Shown: positions 52,684 to 61,683 of the stretch, piece after piece
How the letters are laid out: each line of letters opens with the position of its first letter
How positions within the stretch are numbered: the stretch's first letter is position 1
DNA from: Cytophagaceae bacterium
GTDB taxonomy: Bacteria > Bacteroidota > Bacteroidia > Cytophagales > Flexibacteraceae
Direction of reading: 5' to 3'
DNA: 64,000 bases
NCBI GenBank assembly: GCA_947458545.1
Contig: CANGYH010000004.1
Coordinates: 161,395-225,394, forward strand
Made by a program: the position numbers and the translations under genes
Notes under the pieces: model-generated
The model's database searches: none
The model's input: the letters and a program-made list of their open reading frames with translations, nothing else
Told to the model about the DNA's origin: nothing

Positions 52684-53817
52684 ATGAAAAGCCTTCGATT
52701 TTTGCTCTTGCTTGCCGGCATGGCCAGCCCGGCCCTGGCCCAAAACCTGACGCCAAGTCCGCTGGCGGCACCCCGCCCCAAATTGGGCATCCTTAGCCTG
52801 GATGCCGTCAACATCGTAACGCACCCCATCATCCTGGGCAATATGGCTCGGCTGGAGGTGGAGCGCCAGAACCGGTTCGAGGTGCTAGACCGCTACGAAA
52901 TCATGGCGGTGCTGCAAAGCAAGCAGGCCGAAAACTGCTACGGCAGAAGCTGCCTGGTAGAGGTAGGCAAAGCCATACACGCAGACAAGATGCTGAGCGG
53001 CAGCCTGGAAAACTATGAAAAGAAATACGTGCTCACCCTGCGCCTGATAGACGTGCGCGGCGATGCCATTGAGCGCACCCAGGTTACGGAGTTTCTGCCC
53101 CTGCCTGCCGAGGTACAAGGCATGATAGAGATCAGCTTGCGCCAGTTTTTTGGGCAACCCGTAGATACCCTGCTGCGCCGCCGCCTGACGCGCCCCAACG
53201 ATTTTGACAATGCCATAAACAGCGAGAACGCGCCGCGGCTCAACACAAGCGGCCCGCGTATGGGCTACACCCTTTTGACGGGCACAGCCGCCGAGGCCCT
53301 GCGCCGCCCACGTGCCGAGGGCGGGTTTAACGCCAACCCGGTGCTGTTTCAGTTTGGCTACCAGTTTGAGACGATGTATCTAAACACGGGCAACTGGCAG
53401 GCACTCTTCGAGTTTGTGCCGATGATCTCTGGGTTAGACCAAGGCCTTTTCATCCCCAGCCTTACAATCCTCAACGGCATACGGCACAATGTGCGGGGCT
53501 GGGAGTTTGCCCTGGGCCCCAACCTGCGGGTGGTGCGCCAATCGCGGGGCTTTTACGATGCAAACGGCCAATGGCAGCGCGTGGATGCAGGCACAGGTGC
53601 CGACTACGAGTACCGTATAGACAGCAACGGAGACCCGCGCCTGCAGACGGGTGTCGTTGTGGCCGTGGGCAAGACATTCCGCAGCGGTCGGCTCAACCTG
53701 CCCGTCAATGCGTTTTTCTTGCCGGGGCGCCACCACCAGCAGTTGGGCATCAGCTTCGGCTTCAATGCCCGCAAGATGAGCAAGCCCGCTACTGCAGGCC
53801 TTGCCGCCAATCCCTAA
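52684..53817 (+). CDS. Exported protein with CsgG-like N-terminal and outer-membrane barrel-like C-terminal part (377 aa)
   Basis: The signal peptide MKSLRFLLLLAGMASPALAQ is clear. Residues about 30-155 have the CsgG/FlgO-like pattern: LGILSLDAVNIV, MARLEVERQNRFEVLDRYEI and VEVGKAIHADKMLSGSLENYEKKYVLTLRLIDVRG, with two Cys (ENCYGRSC). From about 200 alternating-strand segments (FQFGYQFETMYLNTGNWQALFEFVPMISGL; WEFALGPNLRV) suggest an outer-membrane barrel. CsgG-like domains usually occur alone in lipoproteins; there is no lipobox here. Role unknown. Confidence 0.65.
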   Translation: MKSLRFLLLLAGMASPALAQNLTPSPLAAPRPKLGILSLDAVNIVTHPIILGNMARLEVERQNRFEVLDRYEIMAVLQSKQAENCYGRSCLVEVGKAIHADKMLSGSLENYEKKYVLTLRLIDVRGDAIERTQVTEFLPLPAEVQGMIEISLRQFFGQPVDTLLRRRLTRPNDFDNAINSENAPRLNTSGPRMGYTLLTGTAAEALRRPRAEGGFNANPVLFQFGYQFETMYLNTGNWQALFEFVPMISGLDQGLFIPSLTILNGIRHNVRGWEFALGPNLRVVRQSRGFYDANGQWQRVDAGTGADYEYRIDSNGDPRLQTGVVVAVGKTFRSGRLNLPVNAFFLPGRHHQQLGISFGFNARKMSKPATAGLAANP

Positions 53818-53919
53818 AAACCAAGGCCGCTATTTATCCTTTCCTTTCAAAAGCCAGCCAAGCTGCTGCGCCCTGCCCAAACACCCAGGCCAGCAACCAG
53901 ATGCAGGCCGACGTACAGG

Positions 53920-54345
53920 CTATGCTTCTGTCGGCCAGCGGCGCAGGTTTTCCTCGTAAGCCCAAACCAGCAGTTGGCGCAAGACATCGGCATCGGCGTC
54001 TGCCAGTTTGTTGAGGTAGAGGCAGCCTTTGCTCATTTTATGTTTGCCCAGCCTGGCCAGCAGATCGGCGGGCAGCTCGTAGCCTTCAGAAACGTAAAAG
54101 ACGAGCTTGTCTTTGCGAGGGGCAAAGGCGGCCCGGGGCGCCATGCCTTTGTGGCCACTTGCATACACATAGCTGTAGAGGCCAAACCCGATGATGGAGG
54201 GCCCGTACATCTGCGGGCCCTGGCCCGTGATCTGGCCGTAAAGCTCTACAAGGGCGTGGGCTTCTGCCTGGCGGGCTACGCTGGGCAGGGCGGCTATGTA
54301 GGCTGCCACAGAGGCCTGGGTAGGTTGTGTTTTATTAACGGCCAT
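53920..54345 (-). CDS. DUF1801 protein (141 aa)
   Basis: A small soluble protein of the DUF1801 family: VAAYIAALPSVARQAEAHALVELYGQITGQGPQMYGPSIIGFGLYSY is the characteristic N-terminal half, followed by FAPRKDKLVFYV and GKHKMSKGCLYLNKLADADADVLRQLL. Homologues adopt the YdhG-type fold; function is not established. It is divergent from the lysyl oxidase gene, with a 138-base spacer. Confidence 0.88.
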   Translation of the reverse strand: MAVNKTQPTQASVAAYIAALPSVARQAEAHALVELYGQITGQGPQMYGPSIIGFGLYSYVYASGHKGMAPRAAFAPRKDKLVFYVSEGYELPADLLARLGKHKMSKGCLYLNKLADADADVLRQLLVWAYEENLRRWPTEA

Positions 54346-54483
54346 GGCCCAAATCTACAAAACGACATAAACCTGGCTGAAAATCTTGGCATTAGCCAAA
54401 TCTGCCATGGTATATTTGGCGTTGTAGGTGGGCTTGCTTATGCAAGGCCGGCCCCCTTGGTCTTCATCACACCATCCATCGGT

Positions 54484-56313
54484 ATGCGTTCACTCTACGC
54501 GCTTTTATTAGGCTTTGCACTTGGGCTCTCGGCGGCAGCCACGGCCCAGGGCCAGACGTTTACCTACGGCACCAGCGGCCCCTTGCCAGACCAGTGCCAC
54601 AACCTGTGCTTTCCCATTGCGGTGCAAGGCCTGCCTGCCGCCGCCAGCGACACCTTCGGCCTGGCTTCGGTATGCATCAACATTACCCATACCTATGTAG
54701 GAGACCTCACCATCGTGCTGCGCAACCCCGTCGGAGACAGTGTTGTGCTCGTGAACCGCGTGGGTGGGGGTAGCCAAAACTTTGTGGGTACCTGCCTGGC
54801 CATGGATGGCCCCACCCAGATTGGCAACGGGGCATCGCCATTTACCGGTGTCTTTGTGCCAGACCAAGACATCAACCTTTTTAACCGCGGAGCCAACCCC
54901 AACGGCGTATGGCGCCTCTGTGTGACAGACAACGCCGCCCAAGACGAAGGCGTGCTCAACAGCTTCTCGCTCACCTTTAGCCGCAACCCACCCCCCAGCC
55001 CGCCCGCGCCTGCATCGCCCTGCTCTTTTGCCAACATGGGGGCCTGCCTCTGCCCAGACGGCTCTGACACCTGCGACCTGCTGCCCGATATGACCGCCTC
55101 TGCCAGCATCATGCGCACAGAGCGCACCGAGTATAACGGACGTATCACCATCTCTAACGCCACGCCCAACATCGGCTACGGCCCGCTAGAGATACACGGC
55201 ACGGGCGAGTGCTACTGCGACTCTGTCCGTGTAAACTGCGACGCCCCCTGCCCCACCGGCATCCGAGAGAAGGTCATTCAAACCGTCTATCGCAAGACGG
55301 GCAGCACCTACACTACCTACGAGCGCCCCGCCGGCTACATGATCTACCACGCCAACCACGGCCACGTGCACATGGAGGAGTGGAGCCACTTTACCCTGCG
55401 CAACCGTACAGCCGACCCCAACCCCCTGCGCTGGCCCGTGGTGGCCACCGGCGAAAAGCTAAGCTTCTGCCTGGTAAACCTGGCCGACTGCCGCACGGCC
55501 AACAGCCTCTGCGTGAGCGACGCAGGCCGCGTGCTCGACATGGACTCTATGCCCAACTCGGGCCTGGGCTTGGTGACGGGCTGTAGCCGAGACCAAGGCA
55601 TCTGGCCCGGCAAGGCCGACATCTACAACCAAACCCTGCCCGGCCAAGAGATTCCGCTGGCAGGCGTTTGCAACGGTACTTACTACATCGTAAGCCATAC
55701 CGACCCCAACAACAACGTGCTAGAGCGCTCAGACAGCAACAACGTAGCTTTTGCGCCCGTAACCCTCACCCGGCAAACGGGCCCGCAGGCCTACCCGATT
55801 ATGGCGCGGCGCAACGGGCCGTCAGAGTTTATCTTCTCGTCTCCGATACCAGCAGGCCGGCGCTTCAGGTGGGATTTTGGCGACGGAGCCGTAGATTCCG
55901 TTAACGCCATTGCTACCCACACCTATGCCGTGGCAGGCAATTACGTGGTATCGCTCAAGGTTTTCCACCCATGTGCCGGGGCCAGCAACGGCTTTAGCGT
56001 AACCACCAGCCAGACGACGGCCACCATCACCACCAACAAGCCCAACCTGACCGCCGCTGATTTGGGCCTTGAGGCCGTGCCCAACCCGGCCGAGGCAGGC
56101 CGCTTTACGCTACGCTACCGCAAGGTGACGGCCGCCCCCGGCCTGCTGCAATTGCAGGATCTGGCAGGCCGCACCCTCATAAGCCAGCCTACCGAGGCAG
56201 GCACCGGTGCCTTTGCCATGCCCATGCAGGCCACAGGCCTGGCAGCAGGCATCTACCGCGTTACCTACACCACAGAGGTAGGTACGGCCACTATCCGGGT
56301 AATGCTGCGCTAG
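54484..56313 (+). CDS. T9SS-exported lysyl oxidase with P-domain and PKD module (609 aa)
   Basis: From ATG 54484 a signal peptide (MRSLYALLLGFALGLSAAATAQ) is followed by a proprotein-convertase P-like domain (about 25-165, THTYVGDLTIVLRNPVGDSV). A lysyl oxidase domain spans about 190-430: the copper-binding cluster NHGHVHMEEWSH (H292, H294, H296), GEKLSFCL with K325 where animal LOX has the cofactor Lys, and GKADIYNQTL with Y381 at the cofactor Tyr, then NGTYYIVSHTDP and LERSDSNN matching the conserved LOX C-terminus. A PKD module (WDFGDG, near 460) and a T9SS sorting region follow. Secreted copper amine oxidase activity on proteins is the natural inference. Confidence 0.88.
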   Translation: MRSLYALLLGFALGLSAAATAQGQTFTYGTSGPLPDQCHNLCFPIAVQGLPAAASDTFGLASVCINITHTYVGDLTIVLRNPVGDSVVLVNRVGGGSQNFVGTCLAMDGPTQIGNGASPFTGVFVPDQDINLFNRGANPNGVWRLCVTDNAAQDEGVLNSFSLTFSRNPPPSPPAPASPCSFANMGACLCPDGSDTCDLLPDMTASASIMRTERTEYNGRITISNATPNIGYGPLEIHGTGECYCDSVRVNCDAPCPTGIREKVIQTVYRKTGSTYTTYERPAGYMIYHANHGHVHMEEWSHFTLRNRTADPNPLRWPVVATGEKLSFCLVNLADCRTANSLCVSDAGRVLDMDSMPNSGLGLVTGCSRDQGIWPGKADIYNQTLPGQEIPLAGVCNGTYYIVSHTDPNNNVLERSDSNNVAFAPVTLTRQTGPQAYPIMARRNGPSEFIFSSPIPAGRRFRWDFGDGAVDSVNAIATHTYAVAGNYVVSLKVFHPCAGASNGFSVTTSQTTATITTNKPNLTAADLGLEAVPNPAEAGRFTLRYRKVTAAPGLLQLQDLAGRTLISQPTEAGTGAFAMPMQATGLAAGIYRVTYTTEVGTATIRVMLR

Positions 56314-56517
56314 GTTAGCACGCCTATTGAACGGTGTATTCGCCTGTCAATGCTGTACTTACTTGGAAAGAAGGGCTTACTAAATAATGTGTCAGTAAAG
56401 CCGATGCGCGATATTCGCCGCCGTAGGTTCTCTGCCCCCCCATGCAACCTTGCCCAGTGCCGGGCTTTCCAAGTCCTTTAGACAAGGGGCTATTGTTTTC
56501 CAACCTGCGTTTGTTGA

Positions 56518-56721
56518 ATGCTGCTAGCTATCTTTTTGCCAGGCCTAAGCCTTGCGTTGAATGGTCGTCCCGCCTCGGGCTTGTTTTGGACCCTGATGCA
56601 ACTGACTGGAATTGGCTGGATTATTGGCATCTTTGTTGCTTTGTCGGCCCGCTCTGAACGGCGGGCTGTGGAACAGATGCGCCGGGAATTTAAAGAAGCA
56701 GTTGGACAGCAAGGGGCATAA
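56518..56721 (+). CDS. YqaE/Pmp3-like small membrane protein (67 aa)
   Basis: MLLAIFLPGLSLALNGRPA is followed by a second hydrophobic segment GLFWTLMQLTGIGWIIGIFVALSA, a two-helix layout of Pmp3/YqaE proteins, and then a charged tail (SERRAVEQMRREF). These proteins are stress-linked in plants and unknown in bacteria. There is no -7 element immediately ahead and no gene in the 205 bases upstream, so its expression is uncertain. Confidence 0.55.
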   Translation: MLLAIFLPGLSLALNGRPASGLFWTLMQLTGIGWIIGIFVALSARSERRAVEQMRREFKEAVGQQGA

Positions 56722-56745
56722 GGCAATTTATTAGCCCAGTCAGCT

Positions 56746-57876
56746 CTAAAAAGCAATGGCCTGCCGTACTTGGGCCAGCTTAGCCAGCAGCTCGGGCTCG
56801 GTGTCGGCCAGTAGGGTTATGTGGCCCAACTTCCGATAAGGGCGGCTCTCGGCCTTGCCATATAAGTGTACAAAGACCTCGGGCAGGGCCAGCAGCTCTG
56901 GCAGATAGGGGTAGGTTGCCGGGCCTTTATAGCCTGCAGGGCCAACCAGGTTTACCATGGCCGCAGGGCGGAGCACGGTAGCAAGGCCCAGGGGCAAACC
57001 AAGCACGGCCCGCCAAAGCTGGGCATATTGGCTGGTAGGGCTGCCTTCTATGGTGTGATGACCCGTGTTGTGGGGGCGCGGGGCGCACTCGTTTACCCAA
57101 AGCTGCCCTTCGGGCGTGTAGAAAAGCTCCACGGCCAGCAAGCCCACTACGCCAAAGGCCTCTGCTACGCGGCGTGCCAGGGCCTGAGCCTCAGCTTCTA
57201 CCTTGGCCGGTACGCGGGCCGGGCAGAGCAGATAATCTACCATGTTGGCCTCTGGGTGGTACACAGACTCTACGGCGGGCCAAGTACAAACCTGGCCGGT
57301 AGCGCTGCGGGCCACCAGTACGCACAGCTCGGCTTGCGGCTGGGCGGGCTGCTCCAGGTAGCCGGGCGCGTCAAAGGCGCGGGGCAGGTCTTGCGGGCCA
57401 GCCAGGTATTGCACGCCGCGGCCGTCGTAACCGCCGCGGGCCAGCTTTTGGTAGGCTGGGCCCATCTGGGCCAGGGCGGTGGCTACCTCTGCCCGGTTGG
57501 CAACGGGGGCAAACGGCGCGGTAGGCAGGCCATGCGCCTGGTAAAACTGCTTCTGGGCCAGCTTGTCTTGGATGATGGCCAGCACATCGGGCTGAGGATA
57601 GACGGCCACGCCCTCTGCCTGCAGGCGACGCAGCCCCTCTACCGAGACGTTTTCAATCTCGATGGTGACAATACCGCACCCTTTGCCAAACTGATAGACG
57701 GCCTCCGCATCGGTAAAGGGGCCTTGCACAAAATGGCCGGAAAAGCGGGCCGCCGGGGCAGCGGCGTCAGCGTCGAGGTAGCGAACATTGAGGCAGAGGT
57801 CTGCGGCGGCCTGTTGCAGCATCAGGCCCAGCTGCCCACCGCCCAGCACGCCGATTAGCAGCGAAGAGGGGTCCAT
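56746..57876 (-). CDS. purK: N5-carboxyaminoimidazole ribonucleotide synthase
   Basis: An ATP-grasp enzyme that carboxylates aminoimidazole ribonucleotide in purine biosynthesis. Motifs: LLIGVLGGGQLGLMLQQAA at the N-terminus, IVTIEIENV, QDKLAQKQFYQAHGLPTAPF, then YDGRGVQYL and VNECAPRPHNTGHHTIEGSPTSQYAQ, which is diagnostic of PurK. 376 residues is standard. purE is not adjacent, as in many Bacteroidota. The gene is alone on this strand here. Confidence 0.95.
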   Translation of the reverse strand: MDPSSLLIGVLGGGQLGLMLQQAAADLCLNVRYLDADAAAPAARFSGHFVQGPFTDAEAVYQFGKGCGIVTIEIENVSVEGLRRLQAEGVAVYPQPDVLAIIQDKLAQKQFYQAHGLPTAPFAPVANRAEVATALAQMGPAYQKLARGGYDGRGVQYLAGPQDLPRAFDAPGYLEQPAQPQAELCVLVARSATGQVCTWPAVESVYHPEANMVDYLLCPARVPAKVEAEAQALARRVAEAFGVVGLLAVELFYTPEGQLWVNECAPRPHNTGHHTIEGSPTSQYAQLWRAVLGLPLGLATVLRPAAMVNLVGPAGYKGPATYPYLPELLALPEVFVHLYGKAESRPYRKLGHITLLADTEPELLAKLAQVRQAIAF

Positions 57877-57921
57877 TTGGCAGGTAAAGATGGAGCCTGG
57901 CTACAACTGGCGGCAGCGGGC

Positions 57922-58659
57922 TTACAGTTTCTTTACAGACCCCGGCCCGCTCACGTCTTGAGATAGCTTGGCGGGGTTGCCCTTGTAGGAGATGTCGCCC
58001 GGGCCAGAGACCTCGGCCTGGAGCTCGTCTTGCACTTGGCACGAGATGTTGCCCGGGCCGCTTACCGTTGCTTTTACGCGCTTGGCGGCCATGGCATCCG
58101 CATAGATATTGCCGGGGCCAGAGACATCGGCCGAGAGGTTGTCGGCCGAGCCGCGGAGGGTGATGGTGCCTGGGCCAGAGACCTCTGCCTCTACCTGGCC
58201 GGTGATGAACTGCCCAGTGATGTTGCCGGGGCCAGAGGCCTCGAGGGTGATGTCTGTGGGGCTGAAGATGTCTTGCACCACAACGCCGCCGGGGCCAGAG
58301 ACGATGATGCCGCGCAGATCAGGCATGGTGAGCTGCAGGCGTATGCCCTTATTGCTGCCGATATTCCCCTTGGCTTTGATCTGCAGCGTGGTGCCGACGA
58401 GCTCTGTCTCTATGAGGGGCAGCAGGTTTTTGTCGGCCTCTAGCTGCACAGCTGGGGCCGGGCCCTGGCGCACGGTAACATCAGCCGGTAGAGAAAGGTC
58501 TATGCGCTGAAACTTGGCCACCGATCGCTGCTCTGTGGTTAAGACGCCGTCTCCATCTACGACGGGGCCGCCACAACCAGCCAGCAAACTGGTGCATACT
58601 AAAACCAGGATGAGCGAAAACAAGCGGGCTACTGGATAGGCCCCTGCTGGGTGCTGCAT
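57922..58659 (-). CDS. DUF2807 lipoprotein with regular SGPG repeats (245 aa)
   Basis: The start at 58659 (MQHPAGAYP) gives a signal with lipobox (LVCTSLLAGCGG). DUF2807 adopts a beta-helix-like fold, here with short strands recurring in a regular unit: V-(S/A)-GPG appears about nine times at 17-20-residue spacing, as in IIVSGPGGVVV, EASGPGNITG, EVSGPGTITL and TVSGPGNISC. These proteins are abundant in Bacteroidota and their function is not known. The end is basic (SGPGSVKKL). Confidence 0.88.
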   Translation of the reverse strand: MQHPAGAYPVARLFSLILVLVCTSLLAGCGGPVVDGDGVLTTEQRSVAKFQRIDLSLPADVTVRQGPAPAVQLEADKNLLPLIETELVGTTLQIKAKGNIGSNKGIRLQLTMPDLRGIIVSGPGGVVVQDIFSPTDITLEASGPGNITGQFITGQVEAEVSGPGTITLRGSADNLSADVSGPGNIYADAMAAKRVKATVSGPGNISCQVQDELQAEVSGPGDISYKGNPAKLSQDVSGPGSVKKL

Positions 58660-58794
58660 AAGGGTGGGGGTTTGGGTTTGGTAATTGATTACGGAGGAGG
58701 TGCTTGTACCTGGTAAACATAGGCCTGCAATCGCATACATATACGGCCAAGCTGAGGCAGCAGGCTACGCCGGGGCGCTAACTTGCCGGGCCCT

Positions 58795-59967
58795 ATGCGT
58801 GTGCTGCTGCTGACCAACGCCTTTGCCCGCGTCTCTAACGGGCCGGCCAAGTTTGCCCACTACCTGCTGCAGGTGGCCGAGCGCTGCCCCGGCCACGAGG
58901 TGCGCATCCTGACCGAAGATTACCGCGGCACACCAGAGGCCGAAGCCGCCGTGGCGGCAGGCCAGGTATATGGGCTAGACCTGCGCATACCGCGCTGGGC
59001 CAAACCTGTGGGCCAGTGGCTCCGCATGAAGCCCTACTATCAGCGCGCACTCGAGGTGCGTACCGCCTACCCCTGGGACGTGCTGGTGTACATCAACGCT
59101 TTCCAGGGTTATTACGCCTTGGGGCAGGGGCAGGTGCCCGTGCTGGGCATGATAAACGACTATCTGAACTGCCAGGCTACGCCAGGCACAGCCCTGCGCG
59201 GTGGCCAGCGGGGGTTGAAGCAGTACCTCTTCAAACAAATGGAGCGGAGCGTGGCCCGGCGCATGCCCCTGGTGATGACCAACAGCCAGTACCTGACGCG
59301 CACCCTGGCCAGCACCTATGGCGTATCCCCTGAGCGCCTGCCTACGCTCTACAAAGCCGTAGACGCCGCACCGCTACCCTATCGCCCCAATCGCCCCTGG
59401 CCTGCGGCTGATGAGCCCTGGCGCATCTTGTTTGTAAAGACAGATTACCGCTGCGGCGGCCTGGTGTACCTGGCACAGGCGCTGGCCCGGCTGCCGCAGC
59501 ACAGGTTTGTTGTAGAGCTGGTGGGCCCTCCCGCCGCCGAGCAAGCCACCGTAGAAGGGTTCTTTGCAGGCTTGGCCCATGTAGAGACTGACAACCGCGG
59601 CCCCCTGCCGCAGGCGGCCTTGCGCGAGCGGCTCTATGCCGCCCATGTCTTCTGCGTGCCCAGCATAGAAGAGGCCCTCGGCGTGGCCAACATGGAGGCT
59701 GCCCTGGCAGGTACCCCGGTGGTAAGCACTACTACCGGCGGCATCCCTGAGGTGCTGGATGAGGGCCGGGGTGGCTTTTTGGCCGCTGCAAGAGACCCAG
59801 ATGCCCTGGCCCAAGCCCTGCACCACTGCATGGCAGATGCAGCAGAGCGCGCCCTACGCCAGGCCCATGCGCGCGCTTATGTAGAGGCAACCTTTGCCCT
59901 GCAGCCCATGCTGGAGCGGTTTATGGCGCTGTGTGGGGTGGGGCTGGCAGCTAGCAGGTCTTGTTAG
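58795..59967 (+). CDS. Family 4 glycosyltransferase (390 aa)
   Basis: A retaining GT-B glycosyltransferase. ATG 58795 is chosen (MRVLLLTNAFA) over one 4 codons upstream. The N-terminal domain starts with LLTNAF and includes VSNGPAKFAHYLLQV, then VYINAFQGYYAL. The C-terminal donor domain contains EEALGVANMEAALAGTPVVSTTTGGIPEV, the E-x7-E type signature of GT4 with the catalytic Glu in ANMEA. The sugar donor and acceptor are not predictable. No capsule or O-antigen cluster is around it. Confidence 0.88.
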   Translation: MRVLLLTNAFARVSNGPAKFAHYLLQVAERCPGHEVRILTEDYRGTPEAEAAVAAGQVYGLDLRIPRWAKPVGQWLRMKPYYQRALEVRTAYPWDVLVYINAFQGYYALGQGQVPVLGMINDYLNCQATPGTALRGGQRGLKQYLFKQMERSVARRMPLVMTNSQYLTRTLASTYGVSPERLPTLYKAVDAAPLPYRPNRPWPAADEPWRILFVKTDYRCGGLVYLAQALARLPQHRFVVELVGPPAAEQATVEGFFAGLAHVETDNRGPLPQAALRERLYAAHVFCVPSIEEALGVANMEAALAGTPVVSTTTGGIPEVLDEGRGGFLAAARDPDALAQALHHCMADAAERALRQAHARAYVEATFALQPMLERFMALCGVGLAASRSC

Positions 59968-61658
59968 AAATTCCCGCTCACACTAACCTGCATGCCGTTG
60001 CTGGCCGGGATGACGCGGCATACGCCACCGACGCAGAAAACACCCGCACGCTGGCGCCCATACCCCGCCGTGACGCGTAGGCTACCCGCGATGTAACCCG
60101 CCTGCCCTCCGATGTAGTGGATGCGTCGGCTGGGCTCTGCGTTGCCGAGGTTGTACTCGTCCCAAACAGAGAAGAAGAAGTGCGGGGCAATGGTGTACTC
60201 TGCCAGGAGCAGGGCCCAGCTTCCACGGTCTTGCCGGGTGTGCAGGTAGCTGCCTTCTAAACGCAGGCTGCGCTTGTTGGGTAGTTTGTAGGTAAGGTCT
60301 GCCACGCCCGTGTGGCTGTACACAATACCCGAATACTCCGCCACTTTGATGACGGGTATGTTGGCCGTGATGCCATAATAACCCAGTGTACCCTTGAGCC
60401 TGGGGTTAAACTTGAGCTGGGCCTCGGCCTGGATGAGCTCGTAATAGACCTCGCCACCGGGTTTGAAGAAGGGGCTGGTGTAGCCGCGCAGGTCTCCGGT
60501 GGTTTGCCTGTCTAGCCCTTGGATGCGGGTATAGTTGCCTATGAAGTTGGCGCTGGTGCTGCCCAGCCAGCGGCCTGCGGGCACGCGGTAAAAGAAATCT
60601 GCCTGCAGGCCCATCTCGCCCACGGGTTGTGTGGCGTAGGGGTACAGCGTGGTCAGGCGGTAGGTGAGCTGCGGCGTAAGCGGCGGCAGGTAGTTTACTA
60701 GGACGTTGTTGAAGCCCTCGTTCCGGTCTGAGCGGAAGTCCATGTTGTCTATCCGCTTGGCGGCCAAGGTAAAGCCCAGTTGGCCCTTGCCGTAGCCGAT
60801 CTGCGCCCACAAGGCCTGCCCTGGCCGGTAGATAAAGGCATTGGCGGCCGATGGGTCTTGCCCGCGGTAGGCATACTCGAAGGTGGCCGTCCAGTGCTTG
60901 CCGTCGTAGCGCAGGCGGGGGGATATCAGGCCCGAGTTCTGCGGCAGGATGTAGGTCGGGTTGTCGTCGCGCTGGTAGCGAGATACACCCGCCAGCCCGA
61001 GGGTAACCGGTGCCCAAGCAGAGCTGTCTAGCCCGGGCACCTCGGCCAGGCGCCATTGCACGTCTGCCCCGCGTACGATGCCCGGGCTCTGGGTAAAGAA
61101 CTTGCGCTGCGTGCCGATGAGGCCCTTTACCTGCAGGCCGTAGCCTGGCCGTACGATGGCGCGGACGCCGTCTAGCGAGTTGTCGTAGCCGAGGCCCCAC
61201 TCTTGATAGGTGCGGAAGGCGGTGCCCGAGCCAAACTGGTCGTATATGTTGCCTACCGTGATGTCTAGCATGCCGCTGTTGTAGCGGATAAAGCGGTAGG
61301 GCAGGCCCGTGCCCCGGTAGTTGGGGTCGAAGCCCAGCAGCGGGGGCTGGTAACTCTCAAAGCGCACCCCTGCCGAGAAAGGCCCTTTGTCGTAAAGCAG
61401 TTGCAGGTAGGCGTTAGAGCCGATGCGCTCAGGCACCTCGGGCGCGCCGATGGCATCGTCTTTGCGGTAGGTGGCAAAGTCCCACTGAAAGTCGCCGCGC
61501 AAGCCCTCGGGCATTTGCAGGGCTGGGCCGTTGGGGGTGTAGGGTGGGGTGGCCGGGGCCTGGGCCCTGGCGGGCAGGCAAACGGCAACCAGGGCCAGCA
61601 CGGCCACGGCCGTTTGTAGAGAGAGGCTAAAGCGGGCGGAAGGGTACAGGTGTATCAC
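59964..61658 (-). CDS. Predicted outer-membrane beta-barrel protein, DUF6029-like (564 aa)
   Basis: A GTG at 61658 starts VIHLYPSARFSLSLQTAVAVLALVAVCLPARAQA, a signal peptide, 25 bases after the hisA-like stop; an in-frame ATG far upstream would overlap that gene. The rest alternates short strands with aromatic girdle residues (FRFIRYNSGMLDITVGNIYDQFG; LSPGYGLQVKGLIGTQ), and ends in an aromatic residue (VSVSGNF), typical of outer-membrane barrels assembled by BamA. The layout fits DUF6029 by eye, but I am not certain of the family. Its stop overlaps the glycosyltransferase stop by 4 bases. Confidence 0.7.
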   Translation of the reverse strand: MIHLYPSARFSLSLQTAVAVLALVAVCLPARAQAPATPPYTPNGPALQMPEGLRGDFQWDFATYRKDDAIGAPEVPERIGSNAYLQLLYDKGPFSAGVRFESYQPPLLGFDPNYRGTGLPYRFIRYNSGMLDITVGNIYDQFGSGTAFRTYQEWGLGYDNSLDGVRAIVRPGYGLQVKGLIGTQRKFFTQSPGIVRGADVQWRLAEVPGLDSSAWAPVTLGLAGVSRYQRDDNPTYILPQNSGLISPRLRYDGKHWTATFEYAYRGQDPSAANAFIYRPGQALWAQIGYGKGQLGFTLAAKRIDNMDFRSDRNEGFNNVLVNYLPPLTPQLTYRLTTLYPYATQPVGEMGLQADFFYRVPAGRWLGSTSANFIGNYTRIQGLDRQTTGDLRGYTSPFFKPGGEVYYELIQAEAQLKFNPRLKGTLGYYGITANIPVIKVAEYSGIVYSHTGVADLTYKLPNKRSLRLEGSYLHTRQDRGSWALLLAEYTIAPHFFFSVWDEYNLGNAEPSRRIHYIGGQAGYIAGSLRVTAGYGRQRAGVFCVGGVCRVIPASNGMQVSVSGNF

Positions 61659-61683
61659 TAGGCAGGGCGGGGGCAGGCCGCCC

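Noticed and set aside
56490..56756. Minus-strand gene opposite the Pmp3-like gene
   Set aside because: It overlaps the better-supported plus-strand gene, lacks family sequence and runs into the purK stop.
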